Origin: Rhizobiales bacterium 65-79 | Lineage (GTDB): Bacteria; Pseudomonadota; Alphaproteobacteria; Rhizobiales; Rhizobiaceae | Direction of reading: 5' to 3' | DNA length: 64,000 nt | Assembly (NCBI GenBank): GCA_001896885.1 | Contig: MKRJ01000020.1 | Location: 31,527-95,526 of the forward strand | Part shown: positions 24,154 to 34,934 of the stretch, piece after piece | Position numbering within the stretch: position 1 is the first letter of the stretch | Layout: each line of letters starts with the position of its first letter | Translations under genes and position numbers: made by a program | Notes under the pieces: model-generated | Database searches by the model: none | What the model saw: only the letters and a program-made list of their open reading frames with translations | Told to the model about the DNA's origin: nothing

Positions 24154-25980
24154 TCAGCCCGTCGAGGCCTGCCCCGCCTGCATGGGAGCGGACGCAGCGG
24201 GAGACGGCACGAGGAAGGCGCGGCTGTCGGCTCGGTCGCCTTCGGCCATGCGCGGCTCCCGGTCGCGAGCGTGGCCGACCAGGCTGGATACCAGCGTGCG
24301 ACGGGCATGCAGCGGCGTCAGCGTGTGATCCGCATTCACGAGCGACAATCTGCTGATGTTGGGAATGGTCCGCAGGCGCTCGCCATCCGGCCCGAAATGC
24401 CGGTCGATTTCCTTGATGCTGAGGTCGCCTTCGGAAGTGGCGATCAGGACATGCACGCCGTTCGAGGCGAGTTCCTTCATCCAGCGTTCCACCGGCTTTC
24501 CTCGCATGAAGGCCAGCAGACGCGCGTTCGCAAAGGTGGTCTTCACCGCCTCGAGGCCACGCCGCACGAAGCGCCGGTTGTTTTTCGATGTCAGCGTCTT
24601 GAACGCCGAAAGAATGCGCGGCCGGCGGGACTCCCGCGGTTCGCCTTCCGAAGGCCTGCGGTTCGCCTTCGCCGTTTCGTAGGCTTTCCATACCGTCATA
24701 TCCAGCGCGTATGAGCTATTCCACGAAAAGCAAAGCGGGTTGACCATGACCAGCCGACGAACGCGGTTGTCCGCCCGAGCCGCGTGGAAGGCCTGAAACG
24801 CGCCCGAGCAGGTGCCGGCAAGGCTGACATGCCCAAAGCCATTCCGATGAAGCCAGTCGACGGCGCGGCTTACATCGACACCCGTGCGCGTATCATAGAG
24901 GAAAAGGCGCTCTTCCTGCGGCGCATCGCTTTGACCGAGGCCGGGCAGATCGATCCTGAGCGAGGCGATCCCTTCCGCCGCAAGCAGCCTCGCCGCTTCC
25001 ACGGTGCCGCGCGCCCAGCCGACATGAGGGACGGCCCCGGAATTCAGGAAGACGACGGCCTCTCCGCCTTCGCCGCCGCCCGAGCCCGAGGGGCGGCACA
25101 GCACGCCGCAGATATCGGGTTTCGGGCCGATCAGGATAGGCTCTTCCTCATAACCGGGCCCCGAAAGCACGGGCACTCCGTGGTCGGCGACGGGTCCTGC
25201 CGCGTGCCCCTCCCCGGCATGGTCGCGGATCCAGTCGGCGCACCGCTCGATCACGGAGAACGGAATGGTGTTCGCCGTCGGATCGCACATCAACCGGCCG
25301 TAGCCTTCGAATTCGACGAAATCGACCTCGTCGGGAGAGCTGGCGAGTTCGCAGGCCCATTTCGCCAGCGCAGGGGTTCGGACCGTCGCCGCGACCAGCA
25401 TCGGCAAGGCGGAAGGCCGCGGCGCGTTTTCGCCCCAGCCGAGCGAGGCGATATCGGCAATCGTTTCCGCCGTAAGCCGAAAGCCGGCGACGGTCCGTCC
25501 CTCGAACGGCTCCCCTTCCTCCTCGCCCGCCGGCAAGGCCGCGTCGATCATGCCCGACAGCGCCGTCATTTCGCGAACATAGGCCTTGCCCGAAGCCGGC
25601 GGTGCGAGAAGGACGAGGCCCGCGACATCGTCGCGTCGTCCAACGGCGAGCGGCGCGAGCAAGGCGCCGAGCCGAAAACCGAGGACGATCACGCGGGCAA
25701 CGCCCGTCCGCCGCTTCAGTTCGTCGGCGGCCGCGCCGATGCTGTCCACCCACGCCGCTATCCGACCGGGCGCGGCATGGTCCCCCGCGGCATCGCCACA
25801 GCCGGGATAATCGAATTGCAGCACCGGCAGGCCCGACTGCGCGATGCGGTCAGCCAGCAGGGTGAGGAACCGCCGGCTGCACAGGTCCTCGAAGCCATGG
25901 CCGCCGGCGATGATGACGCCGCAGTCTCCCTCCGCCTCCTTCAGCCAGCCGATCGTATCGTTGAAGACGAGCGACTTCAT
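24154..25980 (-). CDS. Tandem alpha/beta hydrolase protein
   Basis: 608 residues with two alpha/beta-hydrolase halves. The first (about residues 1-260) has [23 protein letters not shown], then [11 protein letters not shown] and the elbow [11 protein letters not shown]. Arg replaces the usual nucleophile there, as I recall for exosortase-associated hydrolase-2 proteins. The second half (about 300-560) has [28 protein letters not shown] and the elbow [11 protein letters not shown], where Cys takes the nucleophile place, and [16 protein letters not shown] with the catalytic His. It is last in the carrier-protein operon, joined to the GH2 gene by an ATGA overlap. A thioesterase or acyl-transfer role on a carrier-bound product is plausible but unproven. 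Confidence 0.75.
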   Translation of the reverse strand: MKSLVFNDTIGWLKEAEGDCGVIIAGGHGFEDLCSRRFLTLLADRIAQSGLPVLQFDYPGCGDAAGDHAAPGRIAAWVDSIGAAADELKRRTGVARVIVLGFRLGALLAPLAVGRRDDVAGLVLLAPPASGKAYVREMTALSGMIDAALPAGEEEGEPFEGRTVAGFRLTAETIADIASLGWGENAPRPSALPMLVAATVRTPALAKWACELASSPDEVDFVEFEGYGRLMCDPTANTIPFSVIERCADWIRDHAGEGHAAGPVADHGVPVLSGPGYEEEPILIGPKPDICGVLCRPSGSGGGEGGEAVVFLNSGAVPHVGWARGTVEAARLLAAEGIASLRIDLPGLGQSDAPQEERLFLYDTRTGVDVSRAVDWLHRNGFGHVSLAGTCSGAFQAFHAARADNRVRRLVMVNPLCFSWNSSYALDMTVWKAYETAKANRRPSEGEPRESRRPRILSAFKTLTSKNNRRFVRRGLEAVKTTFANARLLAFMRGKPVERWMKELASNGVHVLIATSEGDLSIKEIDRHFGPDGERLRTIPNISRLSLVNADHTLTPLHARRTLVSSLVGHARDREPRMAEGDRADSRAFLVPSPAASAPMQAGQASTG

Positions 25981-28499
25981 CGCTGCCCTCCCATTCGCGC
26001 TTCGAGAATTGCGGCTGTACCGGACGAGCCGCCCGCCGCCTCATATTCCGCATGGCGATCGCCATTGAGGGCGCTCACGACGCCCGAAGGCGGCGGCGCA
26101 CCGGCGGGGCCGACAAGTCTGACGGACTTTTCGGTGCCCGGCATCAGATGGAAATAATCCTCTTCGCCGCGATAGAACGAGTCGGCGATGTGGACATAAT
26201 AGGCTGCCCGCCGGCAGGAGACCGCAAGCCGCCAGTCGCCGTCGCCGCCTTCGAGCCGCGCACCAAACCCGACATCGGTTCGCACAATCATTGCGCCCGG
26301 CAATACATGGAACGCCTCGGCAAGAGCGGCGCCCGCCCCATCCTCGAAACGGGCGACCGTAACCTCGTGCGCGGCCGGGCCGAAGCGATAGGCATGGGAG
26401 ATGTCGAAGAAGGCGCCCAGAAGTTCGAAGGCGGAGAGCGTCAGCCCGCCATGCGCATCGACCCGTAACGTCCGGCTGCCGGAAACGACGGGCGTGGCGC
26501 CGTCACGCAGGCAGGTCAGCCGCAGCGTGCCGGTGACCGCCTCCGGGCCGTCATTGACGAGATACACGCCGAGCCCGTTGACGCCCTCGTCGGTGAGAAT
26601 GAGCCGCAGCGGCCGGAAGGCGCGCTTGAGCGCATGCCAGATGGATTTCGGCCGGCCGGTCGCGTCGAGGGCGCCCCAGCCGGCGCCGACCTGCAGATCC
26701 TTCCAGAACAGCATCAGCGCGCCGGCGGTCGGTGAGGCGGGCCGCCGCCATTCGTCGATCGTTCGCTCGGCGACCTCGGCGCTAACCGCGCGTGACAGTT
26801 CGAGATAGCGCGCGCCGTCCTCGATGCGCAGCCGCCGCGCATCGACGCCGAAGAGATGCTCGAGGTAATGGTCCCGGACATCCTCGAAATCCCAGGAAGC
26901 CCCGGCATCACGCGGCGTCACCGCCTTCCAGCGCGGGTCATGCACCGGCTGGACCGGCAGATGCCTGTCGAGCGTCGCCTGGTCGGGCACGTTGGCGAAG
27001 GCGAGGCATTCGCTGGCAAAGCGCACCTCGGCGCGCCGCGCGTCCTCCAGCGGCCGGCAATACGCGCCGACGCCGTAATAATGCGTCGGCCCGCCATCGG
27101 CGGTGAACGGCAGGCTGCCGCCACAGGGCGAGGACGGCACTAGGACGAGGTCCGGGCGGATCGCCTCTGCCCTCGGCCGAACGACCGCATCGAACCAGGG
27201 CGTCGGATCGACCGCGACCGGCAGGCCCATCATGGCCGCCTGCTGGGCGATCTCGCTGCCGCCACAAAGCACCGCCAGCGAGGGCGAATGGCGCAGCCGC
27301 TTCAGCAGCGCGTCGACCTCCTCGCCCAGCGCCGCGCACCATTCCTCATCGCGTGAGGGGTAGTCGAAATTCGCCAGCATCAGGTCCTGCCAGACCAGAA
27401 TGCCGAATTCGTCGCATAGCCTGTGAAACGCATCGGATTCATAGACGAAGGTGCCGGCGAGGCGCAGCATGTTGACGCCGGCCTCCAGCGCCAGGCGAAG
27501 ATCGTCGGCGAGTGCCTCCGGCCGCGCCGGCAGCCGCACCGGATCGCCCGGCGTCCAGATCGCGCCGCGGCAGAAGACCGGCACGCCGTTGACGACGAGT
27601 TGAAAGCCGCGTCCATCGGAACCGCGATCGAGTTCGATGCGGCGGAACCCGATCCGGCCCAGCCTTATCTGGGTCTCGCCCAGCGCAACCGTGACCGTAT
27701 GCAGCGCCGGGACGCCATGGCTGTGCGGCCACCACGGGGCCACATCGGCTATCTGGAGCTGCGCCTTCCATTGCGTGCCGCAGGGCTCGAGCCGGGCCGC
27801 CACGCCGGCGCAGGCGACGGTCGCGGCCTCGCCGTCGCGAAGCGGTTCGGCAAGCGTCAATGTGACATCGAGCACGCCCGTGCCGCCGTCGAGATCGGCG
27901 CGCATCTCGGTCGTGATAATCCGGTTCGCCGCTTCGCGGAGCAGCCTGATCGGACGCCATGGACCGACAACGTCGATCCCGGGGCACCAGCCCGGCATAT
28001 GGCCGATCAGCGTCGTACGAACCATGCGCAGGCGCTGGTCGTCGATCATGCGCGGCTTCCAGCGCGCCCTGGGGCCCTTCAGCAAATCGAGATGCCTGTC
28101 GAGGCTCCTGAAGGCGATCGACAGCGTCTCGCCGCCCTTGAGCATGAGCGAAGCTTCCCGCGGTGCGAACATCGAGGTCGACCTGAAGAGGAGGCAATCG
28201 TCGATATATACCTCGGCGATCGTCGCCAGGCCTTCGAAAACCAGGCGCACCTCCCCAACTGCATCGAGCCGGCGCCGGTACCAGATGTCCTTGTCGTGCA
28301 GCGGCGACGGCTTGCCTCTATCCCATCGCCCATGGGCTTCGAGCGCGCCGGCGGCCGTGCCGGGACACTCGGCGTCGACCCATTCGGCGGCCGGATCGAT
28401 GGCGCCGGGAGACGCCCAGGCGCCGGCCGGTGAGACGGCAAGCCGCCAACCGCTTTCCAGCGGCTCCACCGTTCCGTCGATCGACAGCGCCTCGCCCAC
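25977..28499 (-). CDS. Glycoside hydrolase family 2 protein (beta-mannosidase-like)
   Basis: 840 residues from a GTG at 28499, chosen because GGGGAGG sits five bases upstream; a TTG seven codons earlier lacks a site. The order is GH2-typical: a jelly-roll sugar-binding domain ([39 protein letters not shown]), an immunoglobulin-like domain ending [18 protein letters not shown], and a TIM barrel ([57 protein letters not shown]). The acid/base is expected at Glu in CGGSEIAQ; the usual motif is GNNE, here GGSE. There is no signal peptide, so it acts inside the cell. A glycosidase in a carrier-protein operon is unusual and hints that the product carries a sugar. Confidence 0.82.
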   Translation of the reverse strand: MGEALSIDGTVEPLESGWRLAVSPAGAWASPGAIDPAAEWVDAECPGTAAGALEAHGRWDRGKPSPLHDKDIWYRRRLDAVGEVRLVFEGLATIAEVYIDDCLLFRSTSMFAPREASLMLKGGETLSIAFRSLDRHLDLLKGPRARWKPRMIDDQRLRMVRTTLIGHMPGWCPGIDVVGPWRPIRLLREAANRIITTEMRADLDGGTGVLDVTLTLAEPLRDGEAATVACAGVAARLEPCGTQWKAQLQIADVAPWWPHSHGVPALHTVTVALGETQIRLGRIGFRRIELDRGSDGRGFQLVVNGVPVFCRGAIWTPGDPVRLPARPEALADDLRLALEAGVNMLRLAGTFVYESDAFHRLCDEFGILVWQDLMLANFDYPSRDEEWCAALGEEVDALLKRLRHSPSLAVLCGGSEIAQQAAMMGLPVAVDPTPWFDAVVRPRAEAIRPDLVLVPSSPCGGSLPFTADGGPTHYYGVGAYCRPLEDARRAEVRFASECLAFANVPDQATLDRHLPVQPVHDPRWKAVTPRDAGASWDFEDVRDHYLEHLFGVDARRLRIEDGARYLELSRAVSAEVAERTIDEWRRPASPTAGALMLFWKDLQVGAGWGALDATGRPKSIWHALKRAFRPLRLILTDEGVNGLGVYLVNDGPEAVTGTLRLTCLRDGATPVVSGSRTLRVDAHGGLTLSAFELLGAFFDISHAYRFGPAAHEVTVARFEDGAGAALAEAFHVLPGAMIVRTDVGFGARLEGGDGDWRLAVSCRRAAYYVHIADSFYRGEEDYFHLMPGTEKSVRLVGPAGAPPPSGVVSALNGDRHAEYEAAGGSSGTAAILEARMGGQR

Positions 28500-28531
28500 C
28501 TGGACCTCCCCGCTCTCCAAATCCGGCAGGT

Positions 28532-29527
28532 TCAGGCGGCCTTGTAGGCCAGTTCCGGCGCGATTTTCGCGTCGAGGACATCCATCGTCACCTCGTAAGC
28601 CGCGACCATGGGAGCGAGCATCTCGGCCAGCCCGTCAAAGCGCCGCCGCGCCATGGCGCGCGCCAGCTTGAACTGCATGGTCTTGGCGCCTTCCGAAACC
28701 GCGCCGGCCGCCTCCGCCGCCCGCTCCAGGCCATGCATGCCGTGGCCGCCGAGCCATTCGATATAGCTCGAAAGCAGCTCGAAATTCGCGCCGAGCTGAC
28801 GCAGCGTGTTGAAGGCATAAGTATGGAAATATTCCGGCCGCCGGTCGGCAAGCCCTTCCACGTGCCAGGCGAAGGTTTCGGCATAGGCCGCGACCGGGTT
28901 CTCCTTCGGCCGCCTGGCCAGATGGTGCGCAAGCAGGCACCGCGAGGCTCCAACGAGATTGTCGGAAGCCGGGCTGCGTTCGAACTTCATGAACTCCGAA
29001 TAGGGAAACAGCGGCAATCCGCTCGCCGCATCCTGCGCCGGGAAAAGCGCGTCGTAGTCCTCGCCCTCCAGCATGAAATAGCCGGCGTTGTGGAAATACT
29101 CCATGCGCCGCTTCGCCGGATCAAGCGCATTGATGCCGATCGACGACTTGGAATGCGCGATCCCGTAGCTCACCCCGCGCGTATCCGGCAGATAGAATGC
29201 ATCCACCTCCACCATCGGAAGGCGCTTGCGGCCGATCTGCGTCACGATCCGCGCATCCAGCCGGTCGAAGACGGCCAGCTCCTCTATGTCGACGCCATAA
29301 AGCCGCTGCAGATCGGCGGTGGGAAGCTTGAAGAAGGTGAAGTGGTCGCCCTCGAAATCCTGCGCCACCGTGAAGCCGAGCGCGGCGACCGGGTCATGAC
29401 CGGAGGCGTGGAGAACCTCGATCAGGAGATCGACGTAGCAATTGGTCTCCGGCCAGCGCCGCTCGGCGTCGTGCAGGAAACTCGAACGGTAGCTGGCGGG
29501 ATCGAGCCCGGATATGACCTGGCGCAT
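28532..29527 (-). CDS. DUF1839 family protein
   Basis: 331 residues from the ATG two bases after the ligase stop ([43 protein letters not shown]). I recognise the DUF1839 family by its first half: [36 protein letters not shown] and [34 protein letters not shown]. The second half is mostly helical. No catalytic motif is obvious and the function is unknown. This family is commonly found beside amino acid:[carrier protein] ligases, so it may act on the carrier-bound amino acid. It is tightly packed, with two bases to the gene before it and a short gap to the GH2 gene. Confidence 0.82.
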   Translation of the reverse strand: MRQVISGLDPASYRSSFLHDAERRWPETNCYVDLLIEVLHASGHDPVAALGFTVAQDFEGDHFTFFKLPTADLQRLYGVDIEELAVFDRLDARIVTQIGRKRLPMVEVDAFYLPDTRGVSYGIAHSKSSIGINALDPAKRRMEYFHNAGYFMLEGEDYDALFPAQDAASGLPLFPYSEFMKFERSPASDNLVGASRCLLAHHLARRPKENPVAAYAETFAWHVEGLADRRPEYFHTYAFNTLRQLGANFELLSSYIEWLGGHGMHGLERAAEAAGAVSEGAKTMQFKLARAMARRRFDGLAEMLAPMVAAYEVTMDVLDAKIAPELAYKAA

Positions 29528-29529
29528 GG

Positions 29530-30453
29530 TCAGGCCCCCCAAAGGGCCTGGCGGACCTTGGCCGGCCACGCCTCGACATCGGGTCCATGATGGCGGAAGA
29601 GCGCCAGCGCCACGCGCTCAAGCCCGAAACCGACGCAGCCCGAATGGCAGGCGGTTCCGTCGGCGAAGCGGATGCCCCAGCTCTGCCCGAAATGGTCCTG
29701 ATGGTTGTTGAACGAGAGGCACGCCGTCGGCTTCTCGATGCTCGTCACCGGTATAAGAAGCTCGAACTTCAGGGTCTGGTCGCGTTGGCTGCTGGCCATC
29801 ATCTTGCCGGTACGCCCGAAGAACGGATCGTTGGCGACCTCGATCTCGCAGGGCAGATCGAGTTCCTCGACGATCCGGCGGCCACGCTCCATCCAGCTCT
29901 TCTGGAAAGTCTGCACGTCCTCGGCGGTGCCGATCCTTATGTATTCGCGCTGGCGGAAAAGCTGCATGCGCGCCGGATCCTTGGACGGCTCATGCCGGAA
30001 GCAGTAGGAGCACAATTCATAGAGCAGTCCTTCCGCCGGGACCGGTCCCTGCCTGGCGACCGTCGGGTAGAGCGGGTAGCAGGCGGCCGGCGTCATCGCG
30101 ACCTCGGTCGCTTCCTGCATTTCCGTCCAGTCCTCGCCTCTCTCCATCATGCCGAGCAGCCTCGCATGGTCGCGCTCATCGCCCATGAAGGAATGGACGC
30201 AGCCGGCAAGCTGCGGAAAGCTCTTCATGTAGCCGGTCTTTTCCAGCGCCGCCCGCGCCATGCCGGGCGGGAAATGGATGCGCGTCGCCTTGTCCGGGCC
30301 ACCTGTCCTGAGGACCAGCTTCTCGAAGCGCTCGATGACCTCCTCGAACGTACCGGAGCGGCCGTAAAGGCCGTCGACGCCGGATTCGAACAGGATGCCA
30401 TTGTCAAACAGATTATCGAGCAGAGTCTTGGCGTCAAACGTCTTGGCGTCCAT
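29530..30453 (-). CDS. Amino acid:[carrier protein] ligase (class II aminoacyl-tRNA synthetase homologue)
   Basis: 307 residues, a SerRS-like catalytic core without a tRNA-binding domain. Motif 2 is [25 protein letters not shown] and motif 3 [18 protein letters not shown]. Cys125, Glu170 and Cys273 fit the Cys-Glu-Cys zinc site that selects the amino acid in this family. Proteins of this type from Bradyrhizobium and Agrobacterium are known to activate glycine or alanine with ATP and load it on the phosphopantetheine arm of a carrier protein, not on tRNA. The carrier gene is two genes upstream in the same operon. The start ATG is one base after the dehydrogenase stop. Confidence 0.92.
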   Translation of the reverse strand: MDAKTFDAKTLLDNLFDNGILFESGVDGLYGRSGTFEEVIERFEKLVLRTGGPDKATRIHFPPGMARAALEKTGYMKSFPQLAGCVHSFMGDERDHARLLGMMERGEDWTEMQEATEVAMTPAACYPLYPTVARQGPVPAEGLLYELCSYCFRHEPSKDPARMQLFRQREYIRIGTAEDVQTFQKSWMERGRRIVEELDLPCEIEVANDPFFGRTGKMMASSQRDQTLKFELLIPVTSIEKPTACLSFNNHQDHFGQSWGIRFADGTACHSGCVGFGLERVALALFRHHGPDVEAWPAKVRQALWGA

Positions 30454-30454
30454 C

Positions 30455-31660
30455 TCAGGCCCCCAGAGATGTGTCGAAGCGGCTCACGAGGAGCAGCGTC
30501 GAGGTGTTGGAAAGGATGCGGTCGTTGGAGATCATCACGGCCGCCGACGTGACGTCGCGCAGATGGCGGCCGACGCTGAAGGGCGTTCCGTTCTTATAGC
30601 CGAGGATGCCGGTGATCAGCATCGCGATGCGCACCACCTCCGCCGCCTTCTCGCTGCTTGCGACCTTCAGCGCGTTGATCTCGGCGGCGAACCCGATCGA
30701 GGAGAGATCGTCATCGTCGTCGCGGGCCGTATCGAAGCGGTTGATCGCGGCGACCAGATGGCCCTTCATCTCCTGCAACTTGGCCGCGGCCTCAGACAGG
30801 CGCAAGGCGCCGGGGGGCGTCACGTTCGGCTGCTTGCGCGCCGCCGCCTTGACGAAAGCCTGGGCGCGCGTGAAGGCGTCGGCCGCTATGCCGAACCATG
30901 TGGCGGCCCAATAGATATGCGAGCTCGCCAGCATCGACTGGGCCGCAATCTCGGAAAACGGCTTCGGGAAGATCTGCGCCGCGTCTCCCGTCGCGGTCAG
31001 GAGGAAGCCGTCGGAACAGGTGCCGCGCATGCCGAGCGTGTCCCACACGGATCTACGTTCCAGCGAGCGGTTGCCGTCGGCCGGGATGACGACCATGATT
31101 TGGTCGGAATGCGCGGCGTCGGGCGCGCGGCGCGCCGTGGCGAGGATCGCGTCGGCATTGGCCCCGTAGGAGATGACCGTGGCGTCCTTGGTGAGCGAGA
31201 AGCGATTGTCGGCCACTTCGACCGCGCAGATCGAATTCCTGAGATTGCCGCCGATCCCCACCTCCGACGTGGCCGAGGCAAGCAGGAGCTGCTCGCCCGC
31301 CACGCGCCTCATGAAGGTGCGATGCCACTCGCTCGTCACGCCATGCGTCGCCAGGCTGGCGACCTGGATCTGATGCATGGCGTAGATCATCGCGCTCGAC
31401 CCGCAGGCCTGGGCAAGCTGGACGACCAGATCGGCGACGGCCGCGGTGCCGAGCCCTTCACCGCCCAATTCCACCGGAATGGCGACGCCGAGCAGCCGCT
31501 CGTGCCTGAGCGCTTCCGCCGTTTCCAGCGGAAACCGCCCTTCCCGATCGACGGCATCGACGGAGGCGGCTGCAATGGCAGCGACACGCGCCATGCGCTC
31601 GGTAGCGCTTTCCGCGAGCGACGACGCCAGCGGATCGCTGATCTTCCCCACCACGTTCAT
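30455..31660 (-). CDS. Acyl-CoA dehydrogenase-like flavoprotein
   Basis: 401 residues of the acyl-CoA dehydrogenase fold. The N-terminal helical domain has [55 protein letters not shown]. The middle beta domain has [24 protein letters not shown] and [15 protein letters not shown]. The C-terminal domain has [32 protein letters not shown]. The substrate is likely the aminoacyl carrier protein made by the neighbouring ligase, similar in concept to prolyl-carrier-protein dehydrogenases of natural product pathways; this is inferred from gene order. Its start is four bases after the carrier protein stop. Confidence 0.85.
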   Translation of the reverse strand: MNVVGKISDPLASSLAESATERMARVAAIAAASVDAVDREGRFPLETAEALRHERLLGVAIPVELGGEGLGTAAVADLVVQLAQACGSSAMIYAMHQIQVASLATHGVTSEWHRTFMRRVAGEQLLLASATSEVGIGGNLRNSICAVEVADNRFSLTKDATVISYGANADAILATARRAPDAAHSDQIMVVIPADGNRSLERRSVWDTLGMRGTCSDGFLLTATGDAAQIFPKPFSEIAAQSMLASSHIYWAATWFGIAADAFTRAQAFVKAAARKQPNVTPPGALRLSEAAAKLQEMKGHLVAAINRFDTARDDDDDLSSIGFAAEINALKVASSEKAAEVVRIAMLITGILGYKNGTPFSVGRHLRDVTSAAVMISNDRILSNTSTLLLVSRFDTSLGA

Positions 31661-31664
31661 CGGA

Positions 31665-31910
31665 TCAGACCGATTCGGCCGTGAGTTCCGAGACCGCCGC
31701 GGCTATGTTGGCAATCGACGAAAACGTCCGCCGCGTCAGCTTTTCCTCAGGGAACTCGATATCGAACTCTTCCTCGATCGCCAGCATCAACTGGACGGAG
31801 GCGAAGGAGGTCAATCCAGCATCATAAAGGTTGGCGTTGTCGGATATCGTTTCGAAATCGATGGGAATCATCGGATTCCCGGTGAGAAGCGCACGGATTC
31901 GATCGATCAT
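31665..31910 (-). CDS. Acyl/aminoacyl carrier protein
   Basis: 81 residues from the ATG at 31910, with GGCAGG just upstream; the longer frame to 31991 is not needed. It is a helical carrier protein with the attachment serine in YDAGLTSFASVQLMLAIEEEFDIEFPEE (Ser35). The acidic helix 2 that follows Ser35 is typical. The phosphopantetheine arm on Ser35 would accept the amino acid from the ligase at 29530. It is the first gene of the six-gene operon, whose genes are separated by 4, 1 and 2 bases, then two short gaps/overlaps. Confidence 0.9.
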   Translation of the reverse strand: MIDRIRALLTGNPMIPIDFETISDNANLYDAGLTSFASVQLMLAIEEEFDIEFPEEKLTRRTFSSIANIAAAVSELTAESV

Positions 31911-32133
31911 TACCTGCCACCCCGATTGTGTTTTCCGTTGCAAACCTCCATTGCATGGAAAAACGAGCGGGTCGTTAATATCCGGCGGCAATCCTTTTCT
32001 TGCTTAAGTCCAGGTTACTCTATCCGTTAGAATTTTATACATGGCCGCATCGGCGGCAGCCTGCCTCGCAAGGCATGGGTTGCCCGCGCACCAGCCTACC
32101 TGCCGCTCGTAGGGGCGGTCGGCGGCTTCAGCC
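31911..32133. other. Intergenic region upstream of the carrier-protein operon
   Basis: 223 bases between the carrier protein start and the end of the phnV-type gene; promoter of the six-gene operon must lie here. I see an AT-rich stretch around 32000-32040 and a small palindrome TCCAT-N3-ATGGA at 31947-31959. There is no convincing terminator or named binding site. Confidence 0.4.
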
Positions 32134-32931
32134 TCACCGCGTCATGGCCTTGGTCGACAGGCGCGACAGACCAAGCAGCACTACCAGTGTCGCCACGCCG
32201 AGGATCGTGGCCAACGTTGCCGCGTCGAAGATCGCACCGCGGTCGGAGAGAGCGAAGATCTTGACGGGCAGCGTCACCCAATCCGGCGGGTAGATCATCA
32301 CCGTCGCGCCGAGCTCACCCATCGACAGGGCGAAGGACAGGCTGAAGGCGGCGACGAGATAGGGCAGCAGAAGCGGCAGCGTGACGCGCCGCAGCCGGTA
32401 GAACGGGCGTGCGCCGAGGCTCTCGGCCACCTGCTCGCAATCGGCCGGTATCCGCGCCAGCCCCGCGGTCACGTTGCCGTAGGTGAAGGCGGAAATGAGA
32501 ATGAAATGCGCGATCAGCACGATCATCGCGGTGCCGTTGAGGAGGAAGGGCGGCTGGCTGAAGGCGACGAGCAGGGCGAGACCGACGGAGACGGAGGGAA
32601 CCGCGCTCGGAATGAAAAAGAAGAGATCGAGAATCCTTTTCGGCAGCCGATCGAGGGCGCGCAGCGCCAGCGCCGCCCAGGTGCCGCAAACCAGCGCGGC
32701 CGCGCTGGCGATCACGCCGGTCAGGAGGCTGGCCCTCAGGGCGTCGTAGGAATCGGTTCGAAAGGCCTTGGCATAGTGGACCAGCGTCAGGTTGCTGGGC
32801 AGGATGTCGTTCCACTGGCCACTGAAACTCGCCAGGATGATGACGCCGACCGGCAGACCGTAGACGATCAGGAACAAGGGCACGGCAAGCGCCCATGCGG
32901 CGATCCGCCAGGGCCTAGACCAAACCAGCAC
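32134..32931 (-). CDS. phnV: 2-aminoethylphosphonate ABC transporter permease
   Basis: 265 residues starting at GTG, overlapping the upstream permease by 17 bases. Six membrane spans of a binding-protein-dependent permease are visible, beginning IAAWALAVPLFLIVYGLPVGVIIL. The EAA-like loop is CEQVAESLGARPFYRLRRVTLPLLLPYL. It is last gene of a binding protein-ATPase-permease-permease set next to phnWAY genes, so the phnSTUV naming fits. By itself it cannot be told apart from iron or spermidine permeases. Confidence 0.78.
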   Translation of the reverse strand: MLVWSRPWRIAAWALAVPLFLIVYGLPVGVIILASFSGQWNDILPSNLTLVHYAKAFRTDSYDALRASLLTGVIASAAALVCGTWAALALRALDRLPKRILDLFFFIPSAVPSVSVGLALLVAFSQPPFLLNGTAMIVLIAHFILISAFTYGNVTAGLARIPADCEQVAESLGARPFYRLRRVTLPLLLPYLVAAFSLSFALSMGELGATVMIYPPDWVTLPVKIFALSDRGAIFDAATLATILGVATLVVLLGLSRLSTKAMTR

Positions 32932-33784
32932 GCCTGCCCCCGAAATGCGCGATCGCCAGCCGGTAGAGGCTGTAGAGCCCGAGCGACAGGACGACGTTGA
33001 CCACGGCTATGACGCAGGCGGTCGTATAATCGAACTCCTGGATCGCCTTGCTGTAGATGAGAAGCGGAAGCGTGATCACGTCCTTGGCGCCGATGAACAG
33101 CACGATGCCGAATTCGTTGACCGTGAGCAGCAGGCAGAGGCTGCCGCCCGCGACCAGCGCCGGCAGCGACGCCGGCAACAATATCTGGCGCACGATGCGC
33201 AGGGGCCGTGCGCCAAGGCTGCTCGCGACCTCGATCTGCGCCTGATCGAACGTTGCGAACGTCGCCAGCAGCGGACGCATGATGAAGGGCGTATAGACCG
33301 TCGTTTCCGCCAGGATCACGCCCCATTGCGAATAGAGGAAGTCGACCGGCGGCAGGTTGAGGCTGAAGACATGCATCAGCGTTTCGTTGAGTAAGCCTGC
33401 CGAGCCGTAGATGAAGGTGAAGGCAAGCGTCACCAGGAAGGTCGGCAGCGCGATGACCGTATCGATCAGCCGCCCCGCCATCTTCGCTCCGGGAAAAGGC
33501 ACGAAGGCGATGACCAGCGACAATACGAAGCCGAGCACGATGCAGCCGGCCGTGGCGCTGATCGCGATGACGATGGTGTGGTAAAGCCCGTCCAGGAACT
33601 GGCTGGACCTCAATACCTGCTCGAAAGTCTGGAGCGAAGGCGCTTCCTCGCCAAGGGAAGCGCGCACGATGAGGCCCAGCGGATAGAAAAACAGCACCGC
33701 CAGCACGAGAAGCGGCGGGGCGACCCACAGGCCGTTGAGGTTCAGCCGAGGCGCGGGCGCGACGGCGACCGCCGCCTCAGCCAT
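32915..33784 (-). CDS. phnU: 2-aminoethylphosphonate ABC transporter permease
   Basis: 289 residues with six or so spans (LWVAPPLLVLAVLFFYPLGLIVRA at the start; TAGCIVLGFVLSLVIAFV; VALPTFLVTLAFTFIYG-type region). The cytoplasmic EAA-like loop is IEVASSLGARPLRIVRQILLPASLPALVAG. Its start overlaps the ATPase gene by eight bases. It is partner of the following permease; together they form the inner-membrane channel. LLTVNEFGIVLFIGAKDVITLPLLIY is close to the usual PhnU/PotB-type ending. Confidence 0.8.
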   Translation of the reverse strand: MAEAAVAVAPAPRLNLNGLWVAPPLLVLAVLFFYPLGLIVRASLGEEAPSLQTFEQVLRSSQFLDGLYHTIVIAISATAGCIVLGFVLSLVIAFVPFPGAKMAGRLIDTVIALPTFLVTLAFTFIYGSAGLLNETLMHVFSLNLPPVDFLYSQWGVILAETTVYTPFIMRPLLATFATFDQAQIEVASSLGARPLRIVRQILLPASLPALVAGGSLCLLLTVNEFGIVLFIGAKDVITLPLLIYSKAIQEFDYTTACVIAVVNVVLSLGLYSLYRLAIAHFGGRRAGLV

Positions 33785-34934
33785 GGCTCGCGTCCTCCGG
33801 CACGAGCGTGACCTCGGCGGGGTTGAAATAAACCGAGATCAACTCGCCGATGCGCGGCGGGCTGCTCATCGGCGCGGAAGTCATGCGCACTTCCTCTCCA
33901 CCGATATTGAGCGTGATGCAATGCACATCGCCCTGCCACTGCACGCTAATCACCGTGCCCGAAATCGTGTTCGGCTCCGCGGCGTTATGCGAGAACCTGA
34001 AATCATGCGGCCTGACGCAGAGGAGGCAATCCCCGCTCGCCGCCACGCCATGGTAGTTGTGCGCCGAGAGCGTCACGTCCCCGAAGCGCACCCTGGCCAT
34101 CTGGCCATCGGTCGGCTCGAGATCGGAGACAGGCAGCAGATTCGCACGTCCAAGGAATTCCGCGGCGAAGCGGTTCGGCGGATGACGGAAGAGAGACTGC
34201 GATTCGCCGAAGGCCTTCAACTTGCCGTCGCGCATGATGCCGATGTGGTTGGCAAGCGTCAGCGCCTCGCTCTGATCGTGGGTGACGTAGAGCACGGTCA
34301 GGTTCGGCAGGTCACGGTGGAGCTTCGCCAGTTCGTCGAGCATCGAACGTCGGATCTGGGCGTCGAGCGCCGAAAGCGGTTCGTCGAGAAGCAGCACCTG
34401 CGGCTTCGGCGCCAGCGCCCGGGCGATGGCGACGCGCTGCTGCTGGCCGCCGGAGAGTTCGCGCGGATAGCGCTTGGCGTAGGCCGACATGCCGACCATG
34501 GCCAGGCATTCCGGTACGCGCTTGCGGATCAGGTCGCCGTTCGCTCCGTGCGCGCGGAGGCCGAAGGCGACGTTCTCCTCCACCCGCATGTGCGGAAAGA
34601 GCGCATAGTTCTGCACCACCATGCCTGTCTTGCGATCATAGGGCGCGAGATGGGTGACGTCGCGGTCGCCGATCAGGATGCGGCCAGCCGAGGGCCGCAC
34701 GAAGCCGGCAACCGCTCGGAGCGCCGTTGTCTTGCCCGACCCGGAGGGGCCGATCAAGGCAACGATCTCACCCGGGTTGACGGTAAGGGTCAGGGATTCA
34801 AGAACGGTGAGCGCGCCATAGGTGACCGACACGTTCTCGAAGCCGATCCTGCTTCCATCCGCTACGGAAGAAGCAGCGGACGCCACGAAATGCCTTGCAG
34901 CCGGCGTCCGCTCCATGACCGTCGCCTGAGACAT
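33777..34934 (-). CDS. phnT: 2-aminoethylphosphonate ABC transporter ATP-binding protein
   Basis: 385 residues from the ATG that overlaps the binding-protein stop by one base (TGATG). Walker A is GPSGSGKTTALRAVAG, Q-loop VVQNYALFPHMRVEENVAFGL, signature ELSGGQQQRVAIARALA, Walker B VLLLDEPLSALD and switch VLYVTHDQSEAL. A C-terminal TOBE-type regulatory domain starts near residue 285. This is the PotA/PhnT subgroup. Context next to phosphonate genes gives the substrate. Confidence 0.85.
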   Translation of the reverse strand: MSQATVMERTPAARHFVASAASSVADGSRIGFENVSVTYGALTVLESLTLTVNPGEIVALIGPSGSGKTTALRAVAGFVRPSAGRILIGDRDVTHLAPYDRKTGMVVQNYALFPHMRVEENVAFGLRAHGANGDLIRKRVPECLAMVGMSAYAKRYPRELSGGQQQRVAIARALAPKPQVLLLDEPLSALDAQIRRSMLDELAKLHRDLPNLTVLYVTHDQSEALTLANHIGIMRDGKLKAFGESQSLFRHPPNRFAAEFLGRANLLPVSDLEPTDGQMARVRFGDVTLSAHNYHGVAASGDCLLCVRPHDFRFSHNAAEPNTISGTVISVQWQGDVHCITLNIGGEEVRMTSAPMSSPPRIGELISVYFNPAEVTLVPEDASHG

